Below, one piece after another: positions 53,462 to 61,647 of a DNA stretch of 64,000 nt. The notes below the pieces were generated by a model that had not been told where the DNA came from, searched no databases, and saw nothing but the letters and a program-made list of their open reading frames with translations. The translations under genes were made by a program, and so were the position numbers. Each line of letters opens with the position of its first letter. Within the stretch, counting starts at the first letter, position 1. The DNA comes from Streptomyces bauhiniae (lineage in GTDB: Bacteria > Actinomycetota > Actinomycetes > Streptomycetales > Streptomycetaceae). The stretch spans positions 930,001 through 994,000 of the forward strand of contig NZ_SRRT01000002.1 in NCBI RefSeq assembly GCF_004784475.1, in the 5' to 3' direction.

Positions 53462-53816
53462 CGAGCACTGCCTCCAGCAGAGACCGGTCAGTGGGGTTGT
53501 GGCGGAACGCGGGGGGCTTGGTGGTCAGCGCCCCGCAGTCGACGAGGTCCGAGAGCAGCACTTTGGTGACCACGGCGGGCAGCCTCAGATGGGCGGCCAC
53601 CTCGGCCACCGAGACGGGCGCGCGGGACAGATCGAGCGCCTGCGCGTGCTCCGGGCCGAGATAGCCGAGCGGGGAGACGCCGGTGGCCATCACCTGGGAG
53701 ATCAGGTCCAGCGCGACGCTGGGTTCGGTACGGCCGTTGCTGACCGTGAACGGCCGCACCAGCCGCCCGGCCGCGTCGTCGAGCCAGGGCCCGTCGCCCA
53801 CGGCGGCCACGCTCAC
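53439..53816 (-). CDS. cvnC: Conservon DUF742 protein CvnC
   Basis: A 125-residue DUF742 protein with the family pattern VRPFTVSNGRTEP, LDLISQV, LGPEHAQALDL and the winged-helix-like PVSVAEVAAHLRLPAVVTKVLLSDL. The ending, HNPTDRSLLEAVLDGLRRQL, is also typical. It starts at GTG 53816, overlapping cvnB by 4 nt, and overlaps cvnD by 23 nt. CvnC probably bridges the kinase/roadblock pair and the G-protein. Confidence 0.92.
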   Translation of the reverse strand: MSVAAVGDGPWLDDAAGRLVRPFTVSNGRTEPSVALDLISQVMATGVSPLGYLGPEHAQALDLSRAPVSVAEVAAHLRLPAVVTKVLLSDLVDCGALTTKPPAFRHNPTDRSLLEAVLDGLRRQL

Positions 53817-54247
53817 GGCCTCATCGCCGTCGGGTCGGCGGCGGGCTGCCGGGGCGCGGTGACGAGGTACGGGCGGACGCTCTTGACCAGCATCGCCATC
53901 TCGTAGCCGAGCACGGCGGCGTCGGCCTCGCGTCCGGCGAGCACGGCGAGACAGGTGCCGGAGCCGGCGGTGGTGACGAACAGCAGCGTGGAGTCGAGTT
54001 CCACCACGACCTGCCGCACCTCCCCGCCGTCCCCGAACCGGACGCCCGCGCTGCGGCCCAGCGAGTACAGGCCGGAGGCGAGCGCGGCCATGTGGTCGGC
54101 ACTGTCCGGGTCCAGCCCGTGCACGGCCTTCACCAGCCCGTCGCAGGACAGCAGCACCGCGCTGCCGGTGTGCGGCACGCGCTGCACGAGGCCGCTCAGC
54201 AGCCAGTCGAGGTCGGATGCGTGGGCGGTCGGCGCATCGCTCGCCAT
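53813..54247 (-). CDS. cvnB: Conservon roadblock/LC7 protein CvnB
   Basis: A 144-residue roadblock/LC7 protein: LDWLLSGLVQRVPHTGSAVLLSCDGLVKAV, then DHMAALASGLYSLGRSAGVRFG and SGTCLAVLAGREAD, in order. Roadblock proteins act as regulators (activators) of Ras-like G-proteins such as CvnD. The start at 54247 (MASDAPTAH) follows AAGGAG; the alternative ATG at 54322 overlaps cvnA by 4 nt and would add a Pro/Thr-rich leader of 25 residues. Confidence 0.9.
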   Translation of the reverse strand: MASDAPTAHASDLDWLLSGLVQRVPHTGSAVLLSCDGLVKAVHGLDPDSADHMAALASGLYSLGRSAGVRFGDGGEVRQVVVELDSTLLFVTTAGSGTCLAVLAGREADAAVLGYEMAMLVKSVRPYLVTAPRQPAADPTAMRP

Positions 54248-54318
54248 GGTGGATCGACTCCTTGGGGTACGGGGGGCTGCGGGAGCGGTGGGGGGTGTGG
54301 GGGCGGTGGGGGTCTGCG

Positions 54319-56499
54319 TCATGCGGGGGGCGCGCTCCTGTCGAGGGGGCCGGGGGGCGTGGGGTCCGGCTCCATGCGGTTCGGCGCCATGTGGTGGGGC
54401 TCCGTGGGGGGCGGCACCGTGTGGTCCGACGCCATGTGGTCCGGCGCCATGCGGTCCGCCGCTACCTGGTTTGGCTCAGTGGGGGGCAACACGGTGTGGT
54501 CCGACGCCATGTGGTTCGGCTCCAGAGAGGGCGACAAGGTGTGGTCGGACTCCATGGGGGTGGGGGCCATGTGGTCCGGCTCCATGTGGTCCGGCTCCAT
54601 GTGGGGCGGCTCCATGTGCCCAACTCCCACGTGCGCGGGCCCCATGTGCCCAACCTCCATGTGCGGCAACTCCATGGGCTCGGCCTCCATGTGCGCGGAA
54701 GCCATGTCCTCGGCGCCCATGTGCGGGGCCTCCGTGTGCGTGCCCTCCCCGTACGCCGTCTCCGCGGGCGACCCCTCGCCACCGGGCGCCGGCTGCCCGA
54801 ACCCCTCCCCCGCGGCCTCCAGGCTCTGCTGGGACTCCGCGAGGCCGATCCCGCGCTGGAAGGCGGCCATCAGGCCGGGATCGTGGCCCACGACAACATC
54901 GTTGTCCTGGCGCGGTACCGGCCCGCCCCGGAGTTGCGGAGCGATGTGCTCCTGGGCGCGGCGGCGGGGCAGCGAGGGCCTCTCCGTAGCCAAGGGCGCC
55001 GTAGCGACTCGCGGGGTCGGCAGCACGCCCGCGTTGGCCTCCACCACGGTCCGGTCCCCGGCGCTGATGCCGGGCACCGCCTCGGCGGGGTTGGCCCGCT
55101 GCTCCTGCGCCCCGCGCATCGGCAGGGGAGGCGGCGCGGCAGTCCCCGTATCGGCACCGCTCTCCCGCCGAGCCGCCTGCCGATGCCGCCCGGTGGCCGG
55201 AGCACTCGGAGCACTCGGGGTACTCGGAGCAGCAGCCTCCACCGCCCCAGCCACCTCGGCCCCCGGACCGGCAACCTCCTGACCGACCCCCGCCGACACC
55301 CCCAACAACCCCTGCGGCACAACCAGTACCGCCTGCACGCCCCCATAGATGTTGGTCTGGAGACGTACCGAAATCCCATGCCGACGGGCCAGTTGAGAAA
55401 CCACGTACAGACCGATGCGGCCGTCCGCCAGCAGGCTGGCGACGTTGACCTGGTCGGGGTCGGCGAGGAGGGCGTTCATCCGGTGCTGTTCCTCGACCGG
55501 CATGCCGAGCCCCCGGTCCTCGACCTCGATGGCGAGTCCGGAGGTCACCAGGTTGGCGCGGAGCAGGACTTGGGTCTGCGGGGCGGAGAACACCGTGGCG
55601 TTCTCGACCAGTTCGGCGAGGAGATGGATGACGTCGGCGACGGCGTGCCCGCGCAGCTCGCCCTCGACCGGCGGAACGAGCTTGACCCGTGAGTACTGTT
55701 CGACCTCCGCGATGGCGGAGCGCAGTACCTCGGTCATGTCGACGGGGTTGCTCCACTGCCGCCGGGAGACGGCGCCGCCGAGCACGGCGAGGTTCTCCGC
55801 GTGGCGGCGGATGCGGGTGGCGAGGTGGTCGACGTGGAAGAGCCCCTTGAGCAGGTCGGGGTCCTCGATCTCGTTCTCCAGCTCGTCCAGGATGGAGATC
55901 TCCCGGTGCACCAGTGACTGGAGGCGCCGGGCGAGGTTGACGAAGACCTCGAGTTTCTGTTCGTTGGCGGCCTGGCTGGAGAGCTGGGCCGCGCGGACGA
56001 CGGCGGTGACGGCGCCGTCGTGGGCGCGGGCCAGGTCGGCGGCGAGGAGTTCGAAGTCGTCGGCGTCCTCGGGCGGCCGGCGGCGCGGTTTGCCGCGGGG
56101 CGGCGGCTCGCCCCGGCGCAGCGCGTCGACCAGGGCACGGAGGTCGGCCTCTCCGCGGGCGGCGTTGCGGCGCAGGGCGCCGACGCGGTCGCCGACGGAG
56201 CGGGCGGCGCGGTCGGCGGCCACGGCGGCGATGCCGATGGCGGCCCCGGCGACCACGACGGTGAGGGCGAGCACCGCCCAGAGGACCAGGCCGGTGTGGG
56301 CGCCACCGGCGCGGACGGTGAAGACGACGGCCGCGGTGGCGGCGAGGGCGACCGCGACGGGCGGGAGTACGGCGAGCCGCATGAGCTGGGGCCGAATGAG
56401 CGTCTCGGGCAGTGCGGGAGCGGGTCGGGCGACCGGTCTCCCGTGTCGGCCGCCCTCTCGGCGGTCGGCACGGGCGGCCGGTGCGCGGAGGTGAGACAT
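54319..56499 (-). CDS. cvnA: Conservon histidine kinase-like protein CvnA with His/Met tail
   Basis: A 726-residue membrane sensor kinase. Two membrane helices near the N-terminus (about 40-62 and 70-92) precede a cytosolic region and a HATPase domain: LLAELVENATVFSAP (N box), VEDRGLGMP (G1) and ADGRIGLYVVSQLARRHG. No long extracytoplasmic sensor loop is present. After the ATPase (to about 415) comes a long low-complexity region, and the last 136 residues form a His/Met-rich pentapeptide-repeat tail that is unusual for CvnA. It is the first gene of the cvnABCD-GAF operon. Confidence 0.9.
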   Translation of the reverse strand: MSHLRAPAARADRREGGRHGRPVARPAPALPETLIRPQLMRLAVLPPVAVALAATAAVVFTVRAGGAHTGLVLWAVLALTVVVAGAAIGIAAVAADRAARSVGDRVGALRRNAARGEADLRALVDALRRGEPPPRGKPRRRPPEDADDFELLAADLARAHDGAVTAVVRAAQLSSQAANEQKLEVFVNLARRLQSLVHREISILDELENEIEDPDLLKGLFHVDHLATRIRRHAENLAVLGGAVSRRQWSNPVDMTEVLRSAIAEVEQYSRVKLVPPVEGELRGHAVADVIHLLAELVENATVFSAPQTQVLLRANLVTSGLAIEVEDRGLGMPVEEQHRMNALLADPDQVNVASLLADGRIGLYVVSQLARRHGISVRLQTNIYGGVQAVLVVPQGLLGVSAGVGQEVAGPGAEVAGAVEAAAPSTPSAPSAPATGRHRQAARRESGADTGTAAPPPLPMRGAQEQRANPAEAVPGISAGDRTVVEANAGVLPTPRVATAPLATERPSLPRRRAQEHIAPQLRGGPVPRQDNDVVVGHDPGLMAAFQRGIGLAESQQSLEAAGEGFGQPAPGGEGSPAETAYGEGTHTEAPHMGAEDMASAHMEAEPMELPHMEVGHMGPAHVGVGHMEPPHMEPDHMEPDHMAPTPMESDHTLSPSLEPNHMASDHTVLPPTEPNQVAADRMAPDHMASDHTVPPPTEPHHMAPNRMEPDPTPPGPLDRSAPPA
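54322..54729 (-). repeat. 15-bp (pentapeptide) repeats encoding the His/Met tail of CvnA
   Basis: Residues 591-726 of CvnA contain 16 His and 16 Met, mostly as x-x-x-H-M units of five residues (EPPHM, EPDHM, EPDHM, APTPM). A longer unit containing MASDHTV-PPTEP is duplicated. In DNA this appears as repeated GGCTCCATGTGGTCC-like blocks at about 54540-54620, with further divergent copies on both sides. Slippage in such repeats should make tail length variable between strains. Confidence 0.85.
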
Positions 56500-56831
56500 C
56501 TGCGTCCTCGTACTGGTCCGGCGGGCCTGACGTCGGAAAGAAAGAAGGGGAAAGAAAAGGGGCCCTGATGTGTCCGACGGGAATTCACGTTAGTTGCCTG
56601 AGCGGTAGGTGCGGCGGGCAGTTGACAAAGTCTCCCGGCCTGCGTCCCGCTCTGGTATGAGGCGTCGTACGTCCGATCGATAAAGCCGGTGAATTTCCGC
56701 GTCAGACGGAAAAGAAAACGGTCCGCCCCGATCAGAAGAAATCATTTCCCGTGATCCGTACGTGATCAACATCCCGTACGCTCCCGCCTGATCGGTGTGC
56801 ACGAGCGCGCCACAACTACGGGGGATGAAGC
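56500..56831. promoter_or_regulatory. Divergent promoter region of cvnA and the membrane protein gene
   Basis: A 332-bp gene-free region with unusually A/T-rich stretches (for example AAGAAAGAAGGGGAAAGAAAAG near 56540 in two pieces). An inverted repeat TTTCCG-CGTCAGA-CGGAAA lies at 56694-56712. TTGACA occurs near 56621. It probably contains both promoters; no start site can be fixed. Confidence 0.45.
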
Positions 56832-57926
56832 ATGACTTGGGGACGTGCGGCGATACCGGCGCTGGTCGGCGGGCTGCTGCTGACGGCGTTGCTGTGGTGG
56901 GCGGGGGCGAGCACGGACGCGCTGCACCTTCAGGGGAGCACCGATCTGCTGGGCGGTGAGGCGGTGTCCGACCTGCAGCAGTGGCTCGGCCCGTGGGCGT
57001 ACGACCCGCCGCAGTTCGCGCCGGACGGTGACGCCACGCACTACCTCGACCTGTTCCACACCGGGAGGCAGATCCGGTTCGGGGCGCTCTTCGTGTTCTT
57101 CACCGTCGGAGCGGTGTTCCTGATGCGGTGGCTGCCGCCGGTCGCGGGGCGGGTGACCGCAGCGCTGCTCACCTCGTGGGCCTGGGCGCTGGTGTCCGCC
57201 ATGCTCGCGGTGACGGTGTCGGCGCCGTGGCAGATCGCCGCGTACGGGCACGGCAGCTATCGCTTCCTGCCCGATCTGGCGGGTGTGATGGCCGGGGGAC
57301 GCCAGCTCGTGGTGGTGGTCGGACTGGTCGCGGCGGCCGTGACGGTGCTGGTGGGACGGGCCACCGCAAAGGGCGCGGGCCCGCTGCCCCGGCGGGAGGT
57401 CCCGGCGCGGGCCGCGCGGCCGGCGGCCACGGCCGGTACGGCGGTGATCGCGCTGTCGCTGCTGGTGCTGTCGTATCAGCGGGTCGCCGCCGCGATCCAG
57501 ACGGCGCCCTACGGCGGCGGGTTCTTCTCCGAGCCGGGTGATCTGCTGCGCGAGCTGCTGCTGCTCGGCGCATGGTCGGGCCCGGCGGGCACACCGATGG
57601 GCGACTGGCTGCTCGCCCGGCTGTCCGACGTGCTGGTGCTCGCGGTGGTGTGGTGGACGCTCCGGCTGCTGCCCGGACTGCTCACCCGGGTCACGGTCCC
57701 GGCGATGGCGCTCGGCGCGGTGTGTGCCACGGTCCTCGGGCTGATGGCCGGGCAACTGCTGCGGGTGGTGACGGTCGGGGGCGGCATGAAGTGGGGCCTG
57801 CGGTACATCGTCGGCAACCTGGGCGCCGGTGTCTCGGCCGCGCTGCTGTGGGGGCTGGTCGCGGGGGCGCTGGCCGCGGTGACGCTGCGGCTCACGGCCG
57901 GTCCCGCCCCGGTCGAGGACCGATGA
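56832..57926 (+). CDS. Hypothetical multi-pass membrane protein
   Basis: A 364-residue membrane protein with about eight hydrophobic segments (IPALVGGLLLTALLWWAG, FGALFVFFTVGAVFL, VTAALLTSWAWALVSAML, LVVVVGLVAAAVTVLVG, VIALSLLVLSYQ, VLVLAVVWWTLRLLP, VTVPAMALGAVCATVLGLM, GVSAALLWGLVAGALAAVT). No family was recognised. The ATG at 56832 follows GGGGGATGAAGC, a good ribosome site. It is divergent from the conservon operon and convergent with the barstar-like gene, 1 nt apart. Confidence 0.75.
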   Translation: MTWGRAAIPALVGGLLLTALLWWAGASTDALHLQGSTDLLGGEAVSDLQQWLGPWAYDPPQFAPDGDATHYLDLFHTGRQIRFGALFVFFTVGAVFLMRWLPPVAGRVTAALLTSWAWALVSAMLAVTVSAPWQIAAYGHGSYRFLPDLAGVMAGGRQLVVVVGLVAAAVTVLVGRATAKGAGPLPRREVPARAARPAATAGTAVIALSLLVLSYQRVAAAIQTAPYGGGFFSEPGDLLRELLLLGAWSGPAGTPMGDWLLARLSDVLVLAVVWWTLRLLPGLLTRVTVPAMALGAVCATVLGLMAGQLLRVVTVGGGMKWGLRYIVGNLGAGVSAALLWGLVAGALAAVTLRLTAGPAPVEDR

Positions 57927-57927
57927 C

Positions 57928-58272
57928 TCAGACCAGCGTCAGGACCACCGCGAGCGTCGAGTCGTACTTCTGCTGGCGGCCCGCGACCGATTCGAGGACC
58001 TGCTGGGCGCTCTCCCACTGCTCGGGCTGGGCCTTGGCGTAGTCGCGCCAGCCGACGACGACGAGGAGGCGGCCCGGTACCTCGGGACCCCAGCCGATGT
58101 CGCCGCAGGCGTCCTGGAACGCCTGCCAGTTGCGTCCGGCGAACTCGGGCAGGTCGAGGGCCTTGGTGGCGCGGTCCATGAATCCGGCCTGGTCCGTGAC
58201 GCTGGCGAGGTCGAGCGGGATGACCTTCCAGCCGGCCTGGTGGACGACCTCGGCGAGGGTGGCTGCGGGCAT
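57928..58272 (-). CDS. Barstar family protein
   Basis: A 114-residue barstar-like protein: VHQAGWKVIPLDLASVTDQAGFMDRATKAL in sections, then LPEFAGRNWQAFQDACGDIGW, the hallmark region that contacts barnase-type RNases. Barstar-family proteins inhibit secreted ribonucleases. No barnase-like RNase gene is present in this window, so it may guard against RNases from elsewhere or be an orphan. ATG 58272. Confidence 0.85.
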   Translation of the reverse strand: MPAATLAEVVHQAGWKVIPLDLASVTDQAGFMDRATKALDLPEFAGRNWQAFQDACGDIGWGPEVPGRLLVVVGWRDYAKAQPEQWESAQQVLESVAGRQQKYDSTLAVVLTLV

Positions 58273-58393
58273 GTCGGCACCGCCTTCGGGGTCCCGGGAA
58301 CTGCGTCGGTCCCCCCATGATGCCCCGGCCGGAGCGGCTCCGCAGGTCCGCCGGGCGGGGCTCCGACGGCCGCCACGGTAGGCTGTCCCCTTT

Positions 58394-59938
58394 GTGCCCC
58401 GGAGCCGTACCGGGCGCGCCCGAGCCCGACAGGTACCCCGCGTCTTGACCCTCTCCGTGCCCTCGCCCCGTTTCCGCCGTCCGCCCTGGCTGTCCGATCC
58501 GAGGGTGCTGCGCACCGAGGTGCTGGGCGGGCTGGTGGTCGCCCTGGCCCTGATCCCGGAGGCGATCTCGTTCTCGGTGATCGCCGGGGTGGACCCGGCC
58601 ATCGGGCTGTTCGCGTCGTTCACCATGGCGGTGACCATCGCGTTCGTGGGCGGCCGCCCGGCGATGATCTCCGCCGCGACCGGCGCGGTGGCCCTGGTGA
58701 TCGCCCCGATGAACCGGGAGCACGGCTTCGGGTACCTGATCGCCACGGTGATCCTGGCGGGCGTCTGCCAGATCGTGCTGGGCGCGCTGGGGGTGGCGCG
58801 GCTGCTGCGGTTCGTGCCGCGCAGTGTGATGGTCGGCTTCGTGAACGCGCTGGCGGTACTGATCTTCCTGACGCAGCTCAAGGAGCTGACCGGGGTGCCG
58901 TGGCCGGTGTATCCGCTGTTCGCGGCCGGGGTGGCGCTGCTGGCGCTGTTCCCCAGGGTCACGCGGGCCGTTCCGGCGCCGCTGGTGTCGATCGTCGCGC
59001 TCACCGCGGTGACGGTGGCGGCGGGCATCGCGGTGCCGACCGTCGGCGACCGGGGCGCGCTGCCCTCGGCGCTGCCGGTGCCGGGGCTGCCGGACGTGCC
59101 GTTCACGCTGGACACGCTGACCACGATCGCGCCGTACGCGCTGGCCATGGCGCTGGTCGGCCTGATGGAGTCGCTGATGACGGCGCGGCTGGTGGACGAC
59201 ATCACCGACACCCGCTCCTCCAAGACGCGCGAGTCGGTCGGGCAGGGCGTCGCCAACATCGTGACCGGATTCTTCGGCGGCATGGGCGGCTGCGCGATGA
59301 TCGGCCAGACCATGATCAACGTACGGGTGTCGGGTGCCCGTACCCGGCTGTCGACGTTCCTCGCCGGGGTGTTCCTGATGGTGCTGTGCATCGTCTTCGG
59401 GCCGGCGGTGTCGAAGATCCCGATGGCCGCGCTGGTCGCCGTGATGGTGATGGTGTCGGTGGCGACCTTCGACTGGCACTCGGTCGCGCCGCGCACGCTG
59501 CGGCGGATGCCGGCCGGGGAGATCGCGGTCATGGTGCTCACGGTCGTGGTCGTGGTGGCCACCCAGAACCTGGCGATCGGTGTGGTGGTCGGCTCGCTGG
59601 TCGCGCTGACGGTGTTCGCCCGCCGGGTCGCCCGGTCCGCCGAGGTCACCTCGGTCCTGGACCCGGACGGCTCGACGGTGGTGTACCGGGTGACCGGCAA
59701 CCTGTTCTTCGCCTCGGCCGACGATCTGGCGCACCGTTTCGCCTACGCCACCGATCCCCGCCGGGTGGTGATCGACCTGTCCGCCGCCCATGTGTGGGAC
59801 GCCTCGTCCGTCGCCGCGCTGGACGCCGTGGAGGCGCGGTACGCCGAGCACGGCACGACGGTCGAGATCACCGGCCTCGATGAGCGCAGCGCCCGCCTGC
59901 ACAGCACGCTGACCGGCGAGCTGGTGGGCAAGGGCTGA
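58394..59938 (+). CDS. SulP-family anion transporter with STAS domain
   Basis: A 514-residue SulP transporter: about 11-12 helices (ALALIPEAISFSVIAGVDP, MISAATGAVALVIAP, ESVGQGVANIVTGFFGGM) and a C-terminal STAS domain (about 420-505: STVVYRVTGNLFFASADDL, VIDLSAAHVWDASSVAALD). Family members carry sulfate, bicarbonate or dicarboxylates. The GTG at 58394 is used; a TAGGCT -10-like element 9 nt upstream suggests a leaderless transcript. GTG 58457 is the alternative. It stands next to a sulfur-type LLM operon, so sulfate or sulfonate-linked transport is plausible. Confidence 0.9.
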   Translation: MPRSRTGRARARQVPRVLTLSVPSPRFRRPPWLSDPRVLRTEVLGGLVVALALIPEAISFSVIAGVDPAIGLFASFTMAVTIAFVGGRPAMISAATGAVALVIAPMNREHGFGYLIATVILAGVCQIVLGALGVARLLRFVPRSVMVGFVNALAVLIFLTQLKELTGVPWPVYPLFAAGVALLALFPRVTRAVPAPLVSIVALTAVTVAAGIAVPTVGDRGALPSALPVPGLPDVPFTLDTLTTIAPYALAMALVGLMESLMTARLVDDITDTRSSKTRESVGQGVANIVTGFFGGMGGCAMIGQTMINVRVSGARTRLSTFLAGVFLMVLCIVFGPAVSKIPMAALVAVMVMVSVATFDWHSVAPRTLRRMPAGEIAVMVLTVVVVVATQNLAIGVVVGSLVALTVFARRVARSAEVTSVLDPDGSTVVYRVTGNLFFASADDLAHRFAYATDPRRVVIDLSAAHVWDASSVAALDAVEARYAEHGTTVEITGLDERSARLHSTLTGELVGKG

Positions 59939-59963
59939 GCGGACGCCGACCCGCGCGGCCCCG

Positions 59964-60518
59964 TCACCCCGTCGCGGCCAGCAGGGTCCGGCCGCCAAGG
60001 GCGACGGAGAACTGGTCGGTGATCTGGGCCAGTGCCTCGGCGGTGCCGGGGGCGACGGTCAGGGTGCCGTCCTCGCGCACCACTATGTCCTTGTCGAGGG
60101 TGAACCAGCCCTGGACTATGTGGGCGGCGCCCATGGAGCTGAGCACCGGCCGCAGGGCGTAGTCGATGGCGAGGACATGGGCCGTGGTGCCGCCGGTGGC
60201 GAGCGGCAGCACCGTCTTCCCGGTGAGCGCGTACTGCGGGAGCAGGTCGAGGAAGGACTTCAGCAGGCCGGAGTACGCGGCCTTGTAGACGGGGGTGCCG
60301 ATCACGACGCCGTCGGCCCGGTCGACCAGTTCGGCGGCGGCCGCTATGGCCGGGTGCCTGACATCGGCGCCGAGCAGTGCGTCGGCGGGCAGCCCGCGCA
60401 CGTCCAGCGGGACCACCTGGTGCCCCTGGCGGCTCAGCCGCTCGTCCAGGTGGCGCAGCAGGCGGCCGGTGCGGGAGGTGGCGGAGGGGCTGCCGGAGAT
60501 GGACAGGACGGTTGCCAT
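59964..60518 (-). CDS. NADPH-dependent FMN reductase (SsuE/MsuE-like)
   Basis: A 184-residue flavodoxin-fold FMN reductase. LSISGSPSATSRTGRLL is the phosphate-binding start, and VVIGTPVYKAAYSGLLKSFLDLLPQ is the family signature; the Tyr-rich VYKAAYSG loop is typical of SsuE/MsuE. It supplies reduced FMN to two-component monooxygenases, here probably the three LLM enzymes encoded upstream. ATG 60518, 61 nt after the LLM gene. It is the last gene of the operon, converging with the SulP gene. Confidence 0.93.
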   Translation of the reverse strand: MATVLSISGSPSATSRTGRLLRHLDERLSRQGHQVVPLDVRGLPADALLGADVRHPAIAAAAELVDRADGVVIGTPVYKAAYSGLLKSFLDLLPQYALTGKTVLPLATGGTTAHVLAIDYALRPVLSSMGAAHIVQGWFTLDKDIVVREDGTLTVAPGTAEALAQITDQFSVALGGRTLLAATG

Positions 60519-60579
60519 GGGGGGGACCTTTCAAGCGGGGTTCGGTGGGCGGTCGGGGGGTGTCTCGTACGACAGCCCC

Positions 60580-61647
60580 CTACGCCTGCTGCCACAGGGT
60601 GGTGGGCGCTTCCGTCCGCACCACGGGTGCGATCTCCTCGGCGAACCAGCGGAGCTGGTCGGTCTGCTGGGCCAGGGAGAGGCCGGAGCCGTCGACGGTG
60701 ACGGACTGCAGATCGTGCCGGTAGGCCGCGTGGAAGCCGAGGATCTTGTCGATGACCTGCTGCGGGCTGCCGATGAGGTGGGGCCCGTCCGCGATGGCCT
60801 CCTCCACGGTCCGGAACGGCGTGTTGTAGCCCGGCTTGCCGGCCAGGTGCGGCTTGTACGACTGGCGGACGCGGGCCTCGTAGAAGTCCTTGAACTCGGC
60901 GACGGCCTGCTGGCTGGTGCGGGCGATGAACAGCCCGCCGGAGCCCGCGCCGACGTAGGCGCCGGCCGGGTCGTGGCCGTGGGCGGCGAAGCGTTCCCGG
61001 TAGTGGTCGATGAGCCGGGTGTACGCCTCGCGGGGCTGGATGGCGTTGGCGCTGAACAGCGGGTCGCCGTGACGGGCGGCCAGTTCGGGTGAGTTGAGGC
61101 TGGTGGCGGAGCCGTGCCAGACGCGGGGCGGGCGGCCCTCGTAGGGGCGCGGGAGGGTGGTGACGCCGGTCAGGGGCGGGCGGAACTTGCCCTGCCAGGT
61201 GACGTCCTCCTCGCGCCAGAGCCTGCGCAGCAGCTCGTACTTCTCGGCCTGGTAGTCCCACTGGAGGCCCTCGTCCAGGCCGAAGAGGTCGAAGTGGCCG
61301 GCCTCGGCGCCCTTGCCGATGACGAGTTCGAGACGGCCGCGGGAGAGCTGGTGGAGGGTGGCGTAGTCCTCGGCGACCCGTACGGGGTCGAGGATGGCGA
61401 GGACGGTGACGCCGGTGAGCAGCCGGATGCGGGAGGTGCGGGCGGCGAGCGCGCCGAGCAGCACGGTGGGGCTGGAGGAGAGGAAGGGCCCGGCGTGCCG
61501 CTCGCCGATCGCGTACGCGTCGAAGCCCAGCTCCTCGGCGATGGCCCCGGTCTCCACGATCTCGGTCAACCGCTCGTCGGCGGGCACCTGTTCGCCGGTC
61601 AGGGGGTGCGGGGCGTGGCCGCCGATGGTGAGGACCTGGAACCTCAT
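60580..61647 (-). CDS. LLM-class flavin-dependent monooxygenase
   Basis: A 355-residue luciferase-like enzyme: AEELGFDAYAIGERHAGPF, SSPTVLLGALAARTSRIRLL, EDYATLHQLSRGRLELVIGKG, in order. Some homologues bring reduced FMN to alkanesulfonates, alkanes or sulfones. Its ATG at 61647 overlaps the preceding LLM stop by 4 nt. With the FMN reductase downstream it fits a two-component desulfonating or organosulfur monooxygenase. Confidence 0.9.
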   Translation of the reverse strand: MRFQVLTIGGHAPHPLTGEQVPADERLTEIVETGAIAEELGFDAYAIGERHAGPFLSSSPTVLLGALAARTSRIRLLTGVTVLAILDPVRVAEDYATLHQLSRGRLELVIGKGAEAGHFDLFGLDEGLQWDYQAEKYELLRRLWREEDVTWQGKFRPPLTGVTTLPRPYEGRPPRVWHGSATSLNSPELAARHGDPLFSANAIQPREAYTRLIDHYRERFAAHGHDPAGAYVGAGSGGLFIARTSQQAVAEFKDFYEARVRQSYKPHLAGKPGYNTPFRTVEEAIADGPHLIGSPQQVIDKILGFHAAYRHDLQSVTVDGSGLSLAQQTDQLRWFAEEIAPVVRTEAPTTLWQQA

